A DNA stretch of 53,404 bases from Methanobacteriota archaeon (GTDB lineage Archaea > Halobacteriota > Methanomicrobia > Methanomicrobiales > Methanospirillaceae). The stretch is from contig JAKPPV010000055.1 in the NCBI GenBank assembly GCA_029547145.1, positions 1 through 53,404 on the forward strand, in the 5' to 3' direction. Both the position numbers and the translations under genes were made by a program. The notes under the pieces are model-generated. The model was not told the DNA's origin. It did not search any database and saw nothing but the letters and a program-made list of their open reading frames with translations. Position 1 is the first letter of the stretch, and each line of letters starts with the position of its first letter. Shown piece after piece: positions 8,214-15,909 of the stretch.

Positions 8214-8241
8214 AAAATTAAAAAATTATCGAAATATTTCG
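8214..8241 (-). promoter_or_regulatory. A+T-rich promoter with 12-base palindrome for the pilin-like gene
   Basis: A sharp A+T island in G+C-rich DNA. On the minus strand it holds a TTTTTTAATT box (about 8217-8226) and, directly upstream, the perfect palindrome CGAAATATTTCG at 8230-8241. The palindrome sits where an archaeal regulator could block or recruit the basal factors TBP and TFB. Confidence 0.5.
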
Positions 8242-8690
8242 CCGACCGGCAGGTTCTTTCCTCTGAGTGAAAAATGACAGTACAGACAGATCCCGGGATC
8301 GTTACAGGTTCGGTATCGCGAATTCGGTCGTGGCGCTGCCGTGGATCAGATCGTCTCCGGATGTGAAACGGCATCGTGCAACCAGATCCGATCGACCGCG
8401 GGATCGGTCTTCGATACCTGCCCGGGTCCTGTTGATGCGGGGCCCGTATCGAACGCGGCATCGGGGATTGGATACCCGTCAGGAGAGCAAGGTATTGGGA
8501 TGACTCAAGACGACCCTGCAGCGGTCTGCGCGGGCGCAGGGGGCGATGACACGAGCCCCCGCGGGTTCCGGGTACGATGTGGTGTCCTGCCGTGTATCCG
8601 CAGCAGGAACCCATCGTCATCGATCGGACCGACAGACTGTGATGGATGGACAGAACGCCTGCCGGATATCGATCAGCACACGGACAGGGT
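8242..8690. other. intergenic stretch without a recognised gene
   Basis: About 450 bases separate the pilin-like gene from the next plus-strand gene. Short open frames exist on both strands, but none has a family resemblance, a plausible start signal or ordinary codon use. No tRNA-like fold or T-loop consensus was found. Confidence 0.5.
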
Positions 8691-9440
8691 ATGTTTCTTC
8701 TGTTTCACCTGCTGACCGGTCTCGTGATCGGGTACCTTCTCGCCGATCGGTTCGACGACAGACGCATCGTCCTGCCGTGCATGCTCGGGGCGATCCTTCC
8801 GGATCTGGTCGATAAACCACTCGGGTACCTCGTCCTGGGCGATCAGATCGGAAACGGCCGTATCTTCTTTCACACGCTCCTCTTCCTCGTCCTTCTCAGC
8901 GCAGTGGGAGCGCTGTTTCTCCGTACGCGGTACACCATGTTGGTGCCCGCCCTGGCGATCGGTGTCGGCTCGCATCAGGTGCTCGACCTGATGTGGGAGC
9001 AACCCCAGGAGTGGTTGTACCCCTTCCTCGGCCCCTTTTCCAGGCTCGGAAATGAGGACTGGTTCGTCCATGCCCTCTTCCAGGAGCTCCAGAACCCGGC
9101 AGAATGGGTCTCGGGCATGCTTCTCTGCCTCGCACTGCTTCCGTTCATCCTGCCCTCCACCTGTCGGCGCCTGGATGGACGCATCGTCCGGACATTCCGA
9201 GGTCTTGCACTCTTTGCGGTTCCTGTGCTGGCAGTGCTTGGACTGTTCATCGTCTCCCAGGGACTCCTTGCCCGGTTCACCCCGGTAACGGGGTGGACCG
9301 AACCCCTCTACAATGTGCTCGGCGGAGTCGTGGTCATTCTGGCCGCACTGGCAGTCTACCGGCTCTCGAGAAGGGGCGTTTCTTATGAGCCCCCGGGGAA
9401 AGAGACGCGTCCCGCGACGACACTGACCCCCGAACGCTGA
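8691..9440 (+). CDS. membrane-bound metal-dependent hydrolase, YdjM/DUF457 family
   Basis: A 249-residue membrane protein. It starts MFLLFHLLTGLVIGYLLADRF. ILPDLVDKPLGYLV, FFHTLLFLVLL and VGSHQVLDLMWEQPQEWLYPFLG carry the conserved His and Asp residues of the family, which is predicted to bind a metal at the membrane face; no substrate is known. About six hydrophobic segments are visible. The frame extends 15 codons upstream, but the family motif starts at the ATG at 8691. Five bases separate it from the next gene, so they form an operon. Confidence 0.82.
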   Translation: MFLLFHLLTGLVIGYLLADRFDDRRIVLPCMLGAILPDLVDKPLGYLVLGDQIGNGRIFFHTLLFLVLLSAVGALFLRTRYTMLVPALAIGVGSHQVLDLMWEQPQEWLYPFLGPFSRLGNEDWFVHALFQELQNPAEWVSGMLLCLALLPFILPSTCRRLDGRIVRTFRGLALFAVPVLAVLGLFIVSQGLLARFTPVTGWTEPLYNVLGGVVVILAALAVYRLSRRGVSYEPPGKETRPATTLTPER

Positions 9441-9444
9441 TGGT

Positions 9445-10416
9445 ATGAATCGCCGACAAACGGACGGAAAAAGGACCCGACAGGCTCGGACACTGCTGGA
9501 TCTGATCGGTGCAGTCGCGCTCACCGGGCTCACCCTGCTCTCCGTGTACATACCGATACTCAACCAGTCGCCATTGAGAGTGGCATCCGGCCTGGTCATG
9601 ATTCTCCTCGTGCCGGGTTATCTCCTGATGGCAGCCCTCTTTCCCCGCAACGATGAGCTGACCTGGATCGAACGCCTCGCACTCTCCATCGGGTTCTCGA
9701 TCGCGGTGGTTCCCCTGATCGGATTCGTTCTCAACGCAACACCGGAAGGCATCCGGCTGGATTCCATTCTGATATGGCTGTCCGGATATTCGATCCTGAT
9801 GGCGGCAGTCGGAGCATTCCGCAGACTCAGTCTTCCTGTCGATGCGCAACTGGTCCTACCAGTACCGACCTTCGTTCGTGATCTGGGTGCGGGGCTCTCT
9901 GGGGGGGACGGTGCATCGTCAGACCGGACCATCTCTGTTTTTCTCCTCGTCTCCCTTGTGTTCACGATCGGGTCGATCTGTTTCGTTGTCCTGGTTCCCG
10001 GAGAAGGGAGACCCTTCTCCGAGTTCTACGTGCTCGACGAACAGGGGAGAGCATCCGACTACCCGGTTTCCCTCTCCGCGAATACCTCGCGGTCCGTCAT
10101 CATCGGCGTTCGAAACCAGGAGTTCCATGAGATGCACTACACGGTCGAGACCCTGCTCGTGAACCAGTCATTCGATCCGACGACGAATCGTTCGTCGATC
10201 GATCGCATGCGCCTTCTGGATCGGTACGAGGTTGTGGTGCCTCATAACCAGACCTCTGAGAGGCGGGTGAACTGTACGGTCACCGAACCGGGGTTCAACC
10301 GACTCCAGTTCCTTCTGTTCTCCGGAACGCCACCACCCGACGACCTCATGGGCCAGGGACGGATCGACGCGAGTTATCGGGATCTGCACCTCCGGTTCCG
10401 GTTCCGGTCCGGGTAA
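9445..10416 (+). CDS. DUF1616 family membrane protein
   Basis: A 323-residue protein with four N-terminal membrane helices (about residues 20-40, 44-65, 78-100 and 108-128), one more near 172-195, and an extracytoplasmic beta-rich C-terminal domain. PLRVASGLVMILLVPGYLLMAALFP and ERLALSIGFSIAVVPLIGFVLN are typical DUF1616 segments. Such proteins are common in methanogens near glycan and S-layer genes; the function is unknown. It follows the YdjM-like gene in an operon. Confidence 0.82.
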   Translation: MNRRQTDGKRTRQARTLLDLIGAVALTGLTLLSVYIPILNQSPLRVASGLVMILLVPGYLLMAALFPRNDELTWIERLALSIGFSIAVVPLIGFVLNATPEGIRLDSILIWLSGYSILMAAVGAFRRLSLPVDAQLVLPVPTFVRDLGAGLSGGDGASSDRTISVFLLVSLVFTIGSICFVVLVPGEGRPFSEFYVLDEQGRASDYPVSLSANTSRSVIIGVRNQEFHEMHYTVETLLVNQSFDPTTNRSSIDRMRLLDRYEVVVPHNQTSERRVNCTVTEPGFNRLQFLLFSGTPPPDDLMGQGRIDASYRDLHLRFRFRSG

Positions 10417-10668
10417 CGGGACGATGACAAGACGCTGGTCTCCGTGGTCGCCCCGGACCGGTTCCCGTACGCTGTTCAGGACTTTCCCGGGCTCTCGGTA
10501 CCATCTCTCCCGGGCGATACGATCATGGTGTATCGATCCGCACCACCTCGATCTGCGATTATCACCATCACCGTTCCTTTGCTGGTTCACGACGACTCGA
10601 TCGAATGCTCATCAGGGAACAGAAGGGGTAATGGACACCAGAGTCCTATACAGATTCGGAGAGAGAAC

Positions 10669-11076
10669 GTGACCGAGGAGACCATGCAGGCATTTGCGCG
10701 CGCCTGCGCCGGGCAGAACAGCATCGAGGAGATCCTCGAGGGGCTGGAGAGATCCCCCGGAGGCGAGTTCGTCTATGTGATGAACATTGCCAGCATCGCC
10801 GACTGCATCGACTGGGATCTGACACCCCTCGAATGGGTACGGGGACTCAACCTGGCGCTCCTGTACAAGCTGGCAGAACCGGCAGAGAACTGGGAGGAGG
10901 CGGACGCAGCTGCGAGGGCCCTGAGACGGTACGAGATCGCGATCGATACCCGCGAGGATACGAACGGGTTCTTTCGCTACAGCATCGTCAGGGGTCGGGG
11001 TATCCTCGAGGAGATCACGCGTGCCCTCCCCTGTGTGCGCCTCCCGGAGTCCGAAGAGCCGGAAGAGGAGGTGTAA
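10669..11076 (+). CDS. hypothetical protein, helical, acidic C-terminus
   Basis: About 135 residues from a GTG at 10669 preceded by GGAGAG; an ATG at 10684 is the alternative. The sequence is mostly helical (EETMQAFARACAGQNSIEEILEGLE, EWVRGLNLALLYKLAEPAEN, EADAAARALRRYEIAID) and ends in an acidic tail (SEEPEEEV). There is no membrane segment and I recognise no family. A CCTATACAG box lies near 10645-10653. The 250 bases between the DUF1616 gene and this gene hold no recognisable gene, and the in-frame extension into them looks non-coding. Confidence 0.55.
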   Translation: MTEETMQAFARACAGQNSIEEILEGLERSPGGEFVYVMNIASIADCIDWDLTPLEWVRGLNLALLYKLAEPAENWEEADAAARALRRYEIAIDTREDTNGFFRYSIVRGRGILEEITRALPCVRLPESEEPEEEV

Positions 11077-11319
11077 AATTCATCTACTGGTCCGTCATCC
11101 CCACCGGCGGTGCATGCGCCTGCGAAAGGATGTGCCGGAAGGGTGGGACGCTCTTGCACCTGTCTCTCCTGCCCGTCCCGGCTCGTCGTCCCGGGAAGTG
11201 TCGTCTTTCCCGGCAGGGGAAGGAATAGATGGGAGGGACCGGGACCCGGAGCGTGCGTGACGAACCGGTGAAGCCCATGACCCGGTGTGGAGCACCGGGA
11301 AGGTGAGGGCTCTCCATCG

Positions 11320-12174
11320 TCAGGAACAGAGATGGTGCCGGGCCCCGTAGAGATACTCCTGTGCGTACCCCGCGAAACCCCCGAACCGGCCTCTGCCGAA
11401 CGAACGGAGTTCCTCGTAGTCCGCCGGGCAGATCGACCTCTCTTTCACCGCCTGACGGTAGTGACGACCAAGGATCCGGCTGACCCAGAGATCGACCGGG
11501 AACGCCTCCAACTGCCCGAGGGCAAAGAGGCAGATGCAGTCCGCAGCCTTCGGACCGATCCCCGGGAGCGTCATCAACGCCGTACGCGCCTCGTCGTACG
11601 GCATCGAGGTGAGGCGGTTCAACCACCCGGGATCGGCGGTGATCCTGGAGAGGGTCCGGGCCGCGAAGTCCGCCCGGTACCCGAGGCGGCAGGAACGGAG
11701 TCCTCCCTCGGTCGCTCCGGAGAGGGCGGCGGGATCGGGAAACGCGTGGTGATCCCGGCATGACCCCGGGATCAGGTCACCGTAGTGCGCGGCGATCGAC
11801 TCCACCCGCGCCTGCACGGCCCGGATGTTCGTGTTCGTCGCGCAGAGGTACGAAACCAGGCACTCGAAGAGGGGCTGCCTGAGGATCCGGAGACCGTAAC
11901 AGACCTCGATCGCGGCGTGGATCACGGGGTCTCGATCGATCGCGGAGACGACCGCCTCGAGATCGAGGTCGAGTGCGAGATAGTGCCTGATAAAGGGCTC
12001 GTCTGCACCGCGGAACTCGAGGCGGCGCCCCTCCTGGCGGAGACGGATCGCATGCCTCCCGACCACCCCCTCCCACCAGTCGTCCCGCCTCGCCCACCGG
12101 AACGCCTGCCCGCACCCGAGGGTCGCGTCGAGGTCGAGCGGCTCGTCGACCTCGAGCAGGATCGTCTCAGGCAT
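11320..12174 (-). CDS. ogg: 8-oxoguanine DNA glycosylase, OGG1-type
   Basis: A 284-residue base-excision repair enzyme that removes 8-oxoguanine and cuts the strand through a lyase step. The N-terminal domain has GCGQAFRW at residues 20-27. The helix-hairpin-helix-GPD segment LPGIGPKAADC begins at 203, with catalytic Lys209, and PVD places the catalytic Asp at 228. Length and motif spacing match OGG1 and differ from the shorter archaeal AGOG. It is the last gene of the minus-strand informational cluster and overlaps the methylase gene by 8 bases. Confidence 0.9.
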   Translation of the reverse strand: MPETILLEVDEPLDLDATLGCGQAFRWARRDDWWEGVVGRHAIRLRQEGRRLEFRGADEPFIRHYLALDLDLEAVVSAIDRDPVIHAAIEVCYGLRILRQPLFECLVSYLCATNTNIRAVQARVESIAAHYGDLIPGSCRDHHAFPDPAALSGATEGGLRSCRLGYRADFAARTLSRITADPGWLNRLTSMPYDEARTALMTLPGIGPKAADCICLFALGQLEAFPVDLWVSRILGRHYRQAVKERSICPADYEELRSFGRGRFGGFAGYAQEYLYGARHHLCS

Positions 12175-12745
12175 CGTTCCCCTCGCCGGTGATTCTCAGC
12201 ACCACCAAGCGTTCTCCCTCGGTCACACACTCCCGGACGACCCCTGTTGCGTACCCGCATGCACCTGCCAGGGCCCGTACCTCCCCGATCCCCGTCAGGG
12301 CCGAGACCAGGAGGAGGGCCCTTCCACGTGGTGCCAGGACTTCCCTGAGCCCCCCGAGGAAGCGGGTGATCGTCCGTCGGCCGTCCGGCCCGCCGTCGAG
12401 CGCATACTCGAGCCAGTCGTCGATCCGCTCCTCCGGCGAGGTCGGAAGGTAGGGCGGGTTGAAGAGGACCAGGTCGAACCGCCCACGGAGTCCGGCGAAG
12501 AGGTCGGTCCGGACCACGTCGAGACCCCGCCTCCGTGCGGCGTGCGCGGCATGGGGATTGATATCGACCGCGAGGATGCACCCGACCAGGGGGTGGAGTG
12601 AGGCTGCAATGTGCCCCGAACCGGTCCCCACTTCGAGAACCCGGTCATCCGTTCGGCATTCTTCCCGTGCGGCCTCTAGCATCAGGAGCGTATCCGCCTC
12701 GACCGGGTAGACGTGGGGATGGAGGCAACGGGAAGTCATCGCCAT
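12167..12745 (-). CDS. HemK2/PrmC-like class I methyltransferase (release-factor glutamine methylase candidate)
   Basis: A 192-residue Rossmann-fold methyltransferase. VYPVEADTLLMLEAA, VLEVGTGSGHIAASL (SAM-binding motif I), AVDINPHA and the NPPY motif at residues 96-99 are the signature of HemK-type enzymes that methylate a glutamine amide. Archaeal members of this short type are thought to modify release factor aRF1 at GGQ; that role is inferred here. The frame is open 63 codons further upstream, but conservation starts at MAMTSRCLHPHVY, and GGTGGTC precedes the ATG at 12745. Confidence 0.85.
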   Translation of the reverse strand: MAMTSRCLHPHVYPVEADTLLMLEAAREECRTDDRVLEVGTGSGHIAASLHPLVGCILAVDINPHAAHAARRRGLDVVRTDLFAGLRGRFDLVLFNPPYLPTSPEERIDDWLEYALDGGPDGRRTITRFLGGLREVLAPRGRALLLVSALTGIGEVRALAGACGYATGVVRECVTEGERLVVLRITGEGNDA

Positions 12746-13081
12746 GCCTTGACCACCGGGGTCCTGATCCACCGGCACACGGTCGGGGAATGAGGCGGTC
12801 ACCCGCCCATCGCCCGATCGGGGGTCCGGCAGGCCGGTATCGTCCTGGAGGTCCGGTGGGCGGACGTGTTCGTCTGCCCAGACCGTCCGGGTCCCGGCGT
12901 TCCGTGGGCCGTCCTTCGGATCCCAGCAGGGCATAAAAAGAGGGTCCGCACGATCCCCTGATAATGCTCGCGGTCGAGGTGAAGAGGGGGGCCTGGCCCG
13001 ATCTGCTGCGACATCCAGCCCGTCCGGGGCGGGGCGCCGATGGGGAGCGACGATGCGGATATTCTTCGGGAGATCGCCCGT
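12746..13081. other. spacer between ksgA and the methylase gene
   Basis: These 336 bases hold no recognised gene. On the minus strand there is a T-rich box (TTTTTATGCC near 12935-12944) that could drive the methylase gene with a leader of about 165 bases. Read on the plus strand, the same site is CATAAAAAG, 28 bases before an ATG at 12964. That plus-strand frame starts MLAVEVKRGAWPDLL, then runs antisense into ksgA and resembles no known family. Confidence 0.45.
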
Positions 13082-13861
13082 TCACCCCCGAAAGCGTGCG
13101 ATGGAGTTCGCAATCGTCGCAAAGTCCTCGAGATAGAGGGCTTCAGGGCGACTGGCAAGGACCTCCTCCGGGAGAGAGAGCAGAAGGTGGTGCACCGCCG
13201 ATGCGCCCAGAAGACCTGAAGCGGCCTTCAGACCGTTGCGGACGGTCTTTCTCCGCTGCAGAAAGAGCGCGCGGACCACGCGACCATACACCTCCCGGTC
13301 CTCGACGGGAAAGAGCGGGTCCCGGGGAGTGATCCGGACCACCATCGATTCCACCTCCGGTGGTGGGGAGAAGGAGGAGGGAGAGAGGACGAAGCATGCC
13401 TCGACACGGGCGAAGGTCTGGACCATCACCGAGAGGCGGCCGCAGTCCGGTGTACCGATGAACGCGCGCATCCGCTCGGCGAACTCGCGCTGGAACATCA
13501 GTACGGCTGCCTCGTAGCGTGTCTCGAGGAGACGGAAGACGACCGGTGACGAGATCGAGTACGGCAGGTTCGAGACCATCACCTGGAACGGGGGCCAGGG
13601 TTCACGGGCCGCGTCGCCCAGGTGCAGGGTGAGCCGTTCTTCCGAGATCTCCCTGGAGAACCGGGTGGAGAGGACCTGGACCAGACGGGGATCGTACTCG
13701 ATCGCGTCGACGAGGGCGCCCGCCTCAAGCAGTGCGAACGTGAGGACGCCCTGCCCGGGGCCGATCTCCAGGACGCGGCGACCCTCGACCGGCCAGGCAT
13801 CGACGATCCGGTCCACTGCATCGGGATCGATCAGGAAGTGCTGATCATGCCGGGCCCCCAG
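13082..13861 (-). CDS. ksgA: 16S rRNA dimethyladenosine transferase, probable CTG start
   Basis: KsgA/RsmA adds four methyl groups to two adjacent adenines near the 3' end of 16S rRNA, a late check of small-subunit assembly. VLEIGPGQGVLTFALL is SAM motif I and NLPYSISSPVVF is the catalytic NLPY motif. The first canonical start codon (GTG at 13816) would remove the conserved DQHFLID segment, yet this segment is encoded in frame just upstream (HDQHFLIDPDA). Back to the in-frame stop near 13934 there is no ATG, GTG or TTG. CTG at 13861, after GGGGGGATCCGC, would give 259 residues beginning (M)GARHDQHFL, the normal family length. A sequence error is the alternative. Confidence 0.85.
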   Translation of the reverse strand: MGARHDQHFLIDPDAVDRIVDAWPVEGRRVLEIGPGQGVLTFALLEAGALVDAIEYDPRLVQVLSTRFSREISEERLTLHLGDAAREPWPPFQVMVSNLPYSISSPVVFRLLETRYEAAVLMFQREFAERMRAFIGTPDCGRLSVMVQTFARVEACFVLSPSSFSPPPEVESMVVRITPRDPLFPVEDREVYGRVVRALFLQRRKTVRNGLKAASGLLGASAVHHLLLSLPEEVLASRPEALYLEDFATIANSIARFRG

Positions 13862-14017
13862 GCGGATCCCCCCATCATGGTTCCGTCTCCATCCATCCTC
13901 GGTCCTGAAAAACAGGTTGCCGTGGATCGATAATCAATCTACAGGCGCCGCACTCACTGCCAACCACGGACAGGCACGTTCATGGGATGCCGGCGACCAC
14001 AGATCCCGTACGGAAAG

Positions 14018-14509
14018 ATGACTCGGCACGGAGGGACACCGGAGGAGCAGGCGGACGAGATCCAGCGGTTCTTCGTCCGTCCCTTCTTCCTCTCCCTTTC
14101 CATCGGGATGCCGTTCTGCACGTTCAAGTTCCTCCTGGGACTCTCCGCGATCAGGACTGGAGCGTGGCTTCTCGTTCCGTTCGGTTCGCTCGTCATCGCG
14201 TGGGCGACCGCGGACTTTGTCATGAATGCCGCACGCTCCATCTTTGATCTCGCCGGTCGGCCTGCACCGTTCGAGTACTGCACGATCGCCCAGCTCGGGC
14301 GTCTCTTCCGGCGCCCGCTGGTCTTCCTCGCGGTGGACACCCTCCTCTCGTTCGGAGCGATCTGTGTCATGCTATGGTCCGGGTGGATCGGGGGCCTCTT
14401 ACCGGAAGAGACGGCGCTCTGGAACGGCGCGACGACCCTGAACCTCATGAGCCTCTCGATCGTCTCGCTCTACAACGAGATGCGGAGGGTTTCAGGACCG
14501 GGGGAATGA
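14018..14509 (+). CDS. conserved membrane protein, unknown function
   Basis: About 163 residues with four membrane helices (near residues 20-40, 45-68, 90-112 and 120-145 from this start). A soluble, acidic start (TPEEQADEIQRFFVRPFF) leads into SLSIGMPFCTFKFLLGL. I recognise no named family. The ATG at 14018 is chosen because the conserved-looking TPEEQADEIQRFF follows it; 13982 is an alternative and neither has a clear ribosome binding site. It is the only plus-strand gene between 11.3 and 26.9 kb, so it interrupts the minus-strand cluster. Confidence 0.65.
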   Translation: MTRHGGTPEEQADEIQRFFVRPFFLSLSIGMPFCTFKFLLGLSAIRTGAWLLVPFGSLVIAWATADFVMNAARSIFDLAGRPAPFEYCTIAQLGRLFRRPLVFLAVDTLLSFGAICVMLWSGWIGGLLPEETALWNGATTLNLMSLSIVSLYNEMRRVSGPGE

Positions 14510-14630
14510 TGAGAACTCGTCGAACGGCGGACCACCAGGGATACCGACCATAGGGGCCCCGCCAGGGTCTGCGGGAGAATCGGGAGAGAGGCGTGCAGGG
14601 CCCCCCGCCGACCGAAAGAGAGGGAGGGGT

Positions 14631-15191
14631 TCAGCGGGACGTGAAGAGATGGTACTTCACGTCGGGGTCCTGGAGTTCCTCGAGGATCCGGTCGATGATC
14701 ATCCGGTCCGGGTGCGGGATCCCCTTGATCCTGGAGGAGATATCGGCGAAGGACTCGAAGGGCCTCTTCTCACGTGCCTCGAGCACCTCCCACATCAGTT
14801 TCTTGCCGATGCCGGGGAGGAGGTGAAGCATGTGCAGCTTCGGGCTGATCGAGATCGCCCGGTTGAAGAACTGGACGAAGTTTGGCTCGTTCTCGTGGAC
14901 CAGCTGCTCGATGACGAACGGGAGTTCGAGCTTGGCCACCTGGGTCAGGTCCTGGTAGAAGATCCGCCGTTTCACGCGTTCGATCTTTTCGCGTTCCCCG
15001 TCCCCGATGTAGACGCGCTCGTGGATCTTGATCTCGGTCTTCTTCGGGATGAGCTCGAGCAGTTTGAACTGCTCGGTCCCCACCGCCTGGACGATCGGCT
15101 CCCGCCGGAAACCCGAGCGATGGTCGTCGTGGTTCCCCTTCAGGAGGACGTCCAGGACGACCGCGTTCAGCTCCTTCTTGTCTGACTTCAT
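14631..15191 (-). CDS. DUF655 family RNA/DNA-binding protein
   Basis: A 186-residue archaeal protein. The N-terminal half is OB-like (LLKGNHDDHRSGFRREPIVQAVGTEQFKLLELIPK), typical of DUF655. The C-terminal half carries a helix-hairpin-helix (LHLLPGIGKKLMWEVLEAREKRPFESFADI). The family is nearly always found beside rpoF, rpl21e and ksgA, as here, and is presumed to bind nucleic acid; the activity is unknown. It starts 9 bases after rpoF ends. Confidence 0.9.
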   Translation of the reverse strand: MKSDKKELNAVVLDVLLKGNHDDHRSGFRREPIVQAVGTEQFKLLELIPKKTEIKIHERVYIGDGEREKIERVKRRIFYQDLTQVAKLELPFVIEQLVHENEPNFVQFFNRAISISPKLHMLHLLPGIGKKLMWEVLEAREKRPFESFADISSRIKGIPHPDRMIIDRILEELQDPDVKYHLFTSR

Positions 15192-15200
15192 CGGAGGCCC

Positions 15201-15551
15201 TTAGAAGTGGCTGAGGACGATCTCGAGGATCTGGTCCAGTTCCTCTCCCGAGAGTGTGAACCGCTCCTTCGCATAGATCGCCCGGAGTTCGTCGCGTGAA
15301 CGTGGCATCAGGTTCGCGATGCGGTATGCGATCTCGGGGCGCATCTTTTCGAGCCCCGAGAGTGCCTCCACGAGTGCACGGGACTTCTCCGGCGTCGTCT
15401 TGGAGAGCAGGTTTGCATGCTCGATCGAACGCCGGAGTTCGTACGACATCTCCCTCTCCATGCCGAGCCGATCGGCCTCGACACGGAGGAGGATCTCCCT
15501 CACCTCGGGGAGGGTCACCTTCTCCTCGAACTGCACCGCCTTGACCTTCAT
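15201..15551 (-). CDS. rpoF: DNA-directed RNA polymerase subunit F (Rpb4)
   Basis: A 116-residue Rpb4 homologue. With subunit E it forms the stalk of archaeal RNA polymerase, used in promoter opening and RNA contact. The helical sequence with EEKVTLPEVREILLRVEADR and LVEALSGLEKMRPEIAYRIANLMPRSRDELRAIYAKERFTLSGEELDQIL is the conserved core, including the HRDC-like end. It lies between rpl21e and the DUF655 gene in the usual archaeal order. Confidence 0.93.
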   Translation of the reverse strand: MKVKAVQFEEKVTLPEVREILLRVEADRLGMEREMSYELRRSIEHANLLSKTTPEKSRALVEALSGLEKMRPEIAYRIANLMPRSRDELRAIYAKERFTLSGEELDQILEIVLSHF

Positions 15552-15615
15552 GGACCACCTGCCGTTGGCTTGTATTCTCCCGCGCGGAAGTTAGATGTTG
15601 CGTCCCCCCGTGCGC

Positions 15616-15909
15616 TCAGGACCGCTGGGCCTTGAGATGCTGGGGCCGGGCGATGACAACCTTCTCGGCATCCCCGTCCCGGATCGCAAGCATCCACGCC
15701 CGCCCGCGCTGACCGATCACTTTGCCCGTCTTGCCGTGGAACCGGCGGTGGGGCATCCCCTTCTGGACCGAGGGCTCGCAGACGATGTGAACCGCCTGAC
15801 CGGGTTCGAACCGCTGGATCAGGGCCGTTACGGGCTGGATGCCGCGCTTCCGGAGATCCTTCTTGAACTTATACCGCGTCTTCTTTCGCGGACCGTTGTG
15901 ATGTGCCAT
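15616..15909 (-). CDS. rpl21e: 50S ribosomal protein L21e
   Basis: A 97-residue ribosomal protein of archaeal/eukaryotic type. The start MAHHNGPRKKTRYKFKKDLRKRG, the SH3-like core FEPGQAVHIVCEPSVQKGMPHRRFHGKTGKVIG and the end PQHLKAQ are all typical. Its ATG lies 41 bases inside the 3' end of pus10, so the two genes overlap in different frames and are probably coupled. Confidence 0.95.
   Translation of the reverse strand: MAHHNGPRKKTRYKFKKDLRKRGIQPVTALIQRFEPGQAVHIVCEPSVQKGMPHRRFHGKTGKVIGQRGRAWMLAIRDGDAEKVVIARPQHLKAQRS

Noticed and set aside
8280..8320. GGTTCGGTATC as a possible tRNA T-loop
   Set aside because: No acceptor or anticodon stem can be formed around it and the T-loop consensus does not match.
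8341..8715. 124-codon plus-strand open frame in the spacer before the YdjM-like gene
   Set aside because: Many cysteines and no fold-like pattern, no start signal, and it overlaps the start of the YdjM-like gene.
10444..10668. In-frame N-terminal extension of the hypothetical gene ending at 11076
   Set aside because: The extension looks non-coding, while a GGAGAG sequence precedes the GTG at 10669. I kept the shorter gene.
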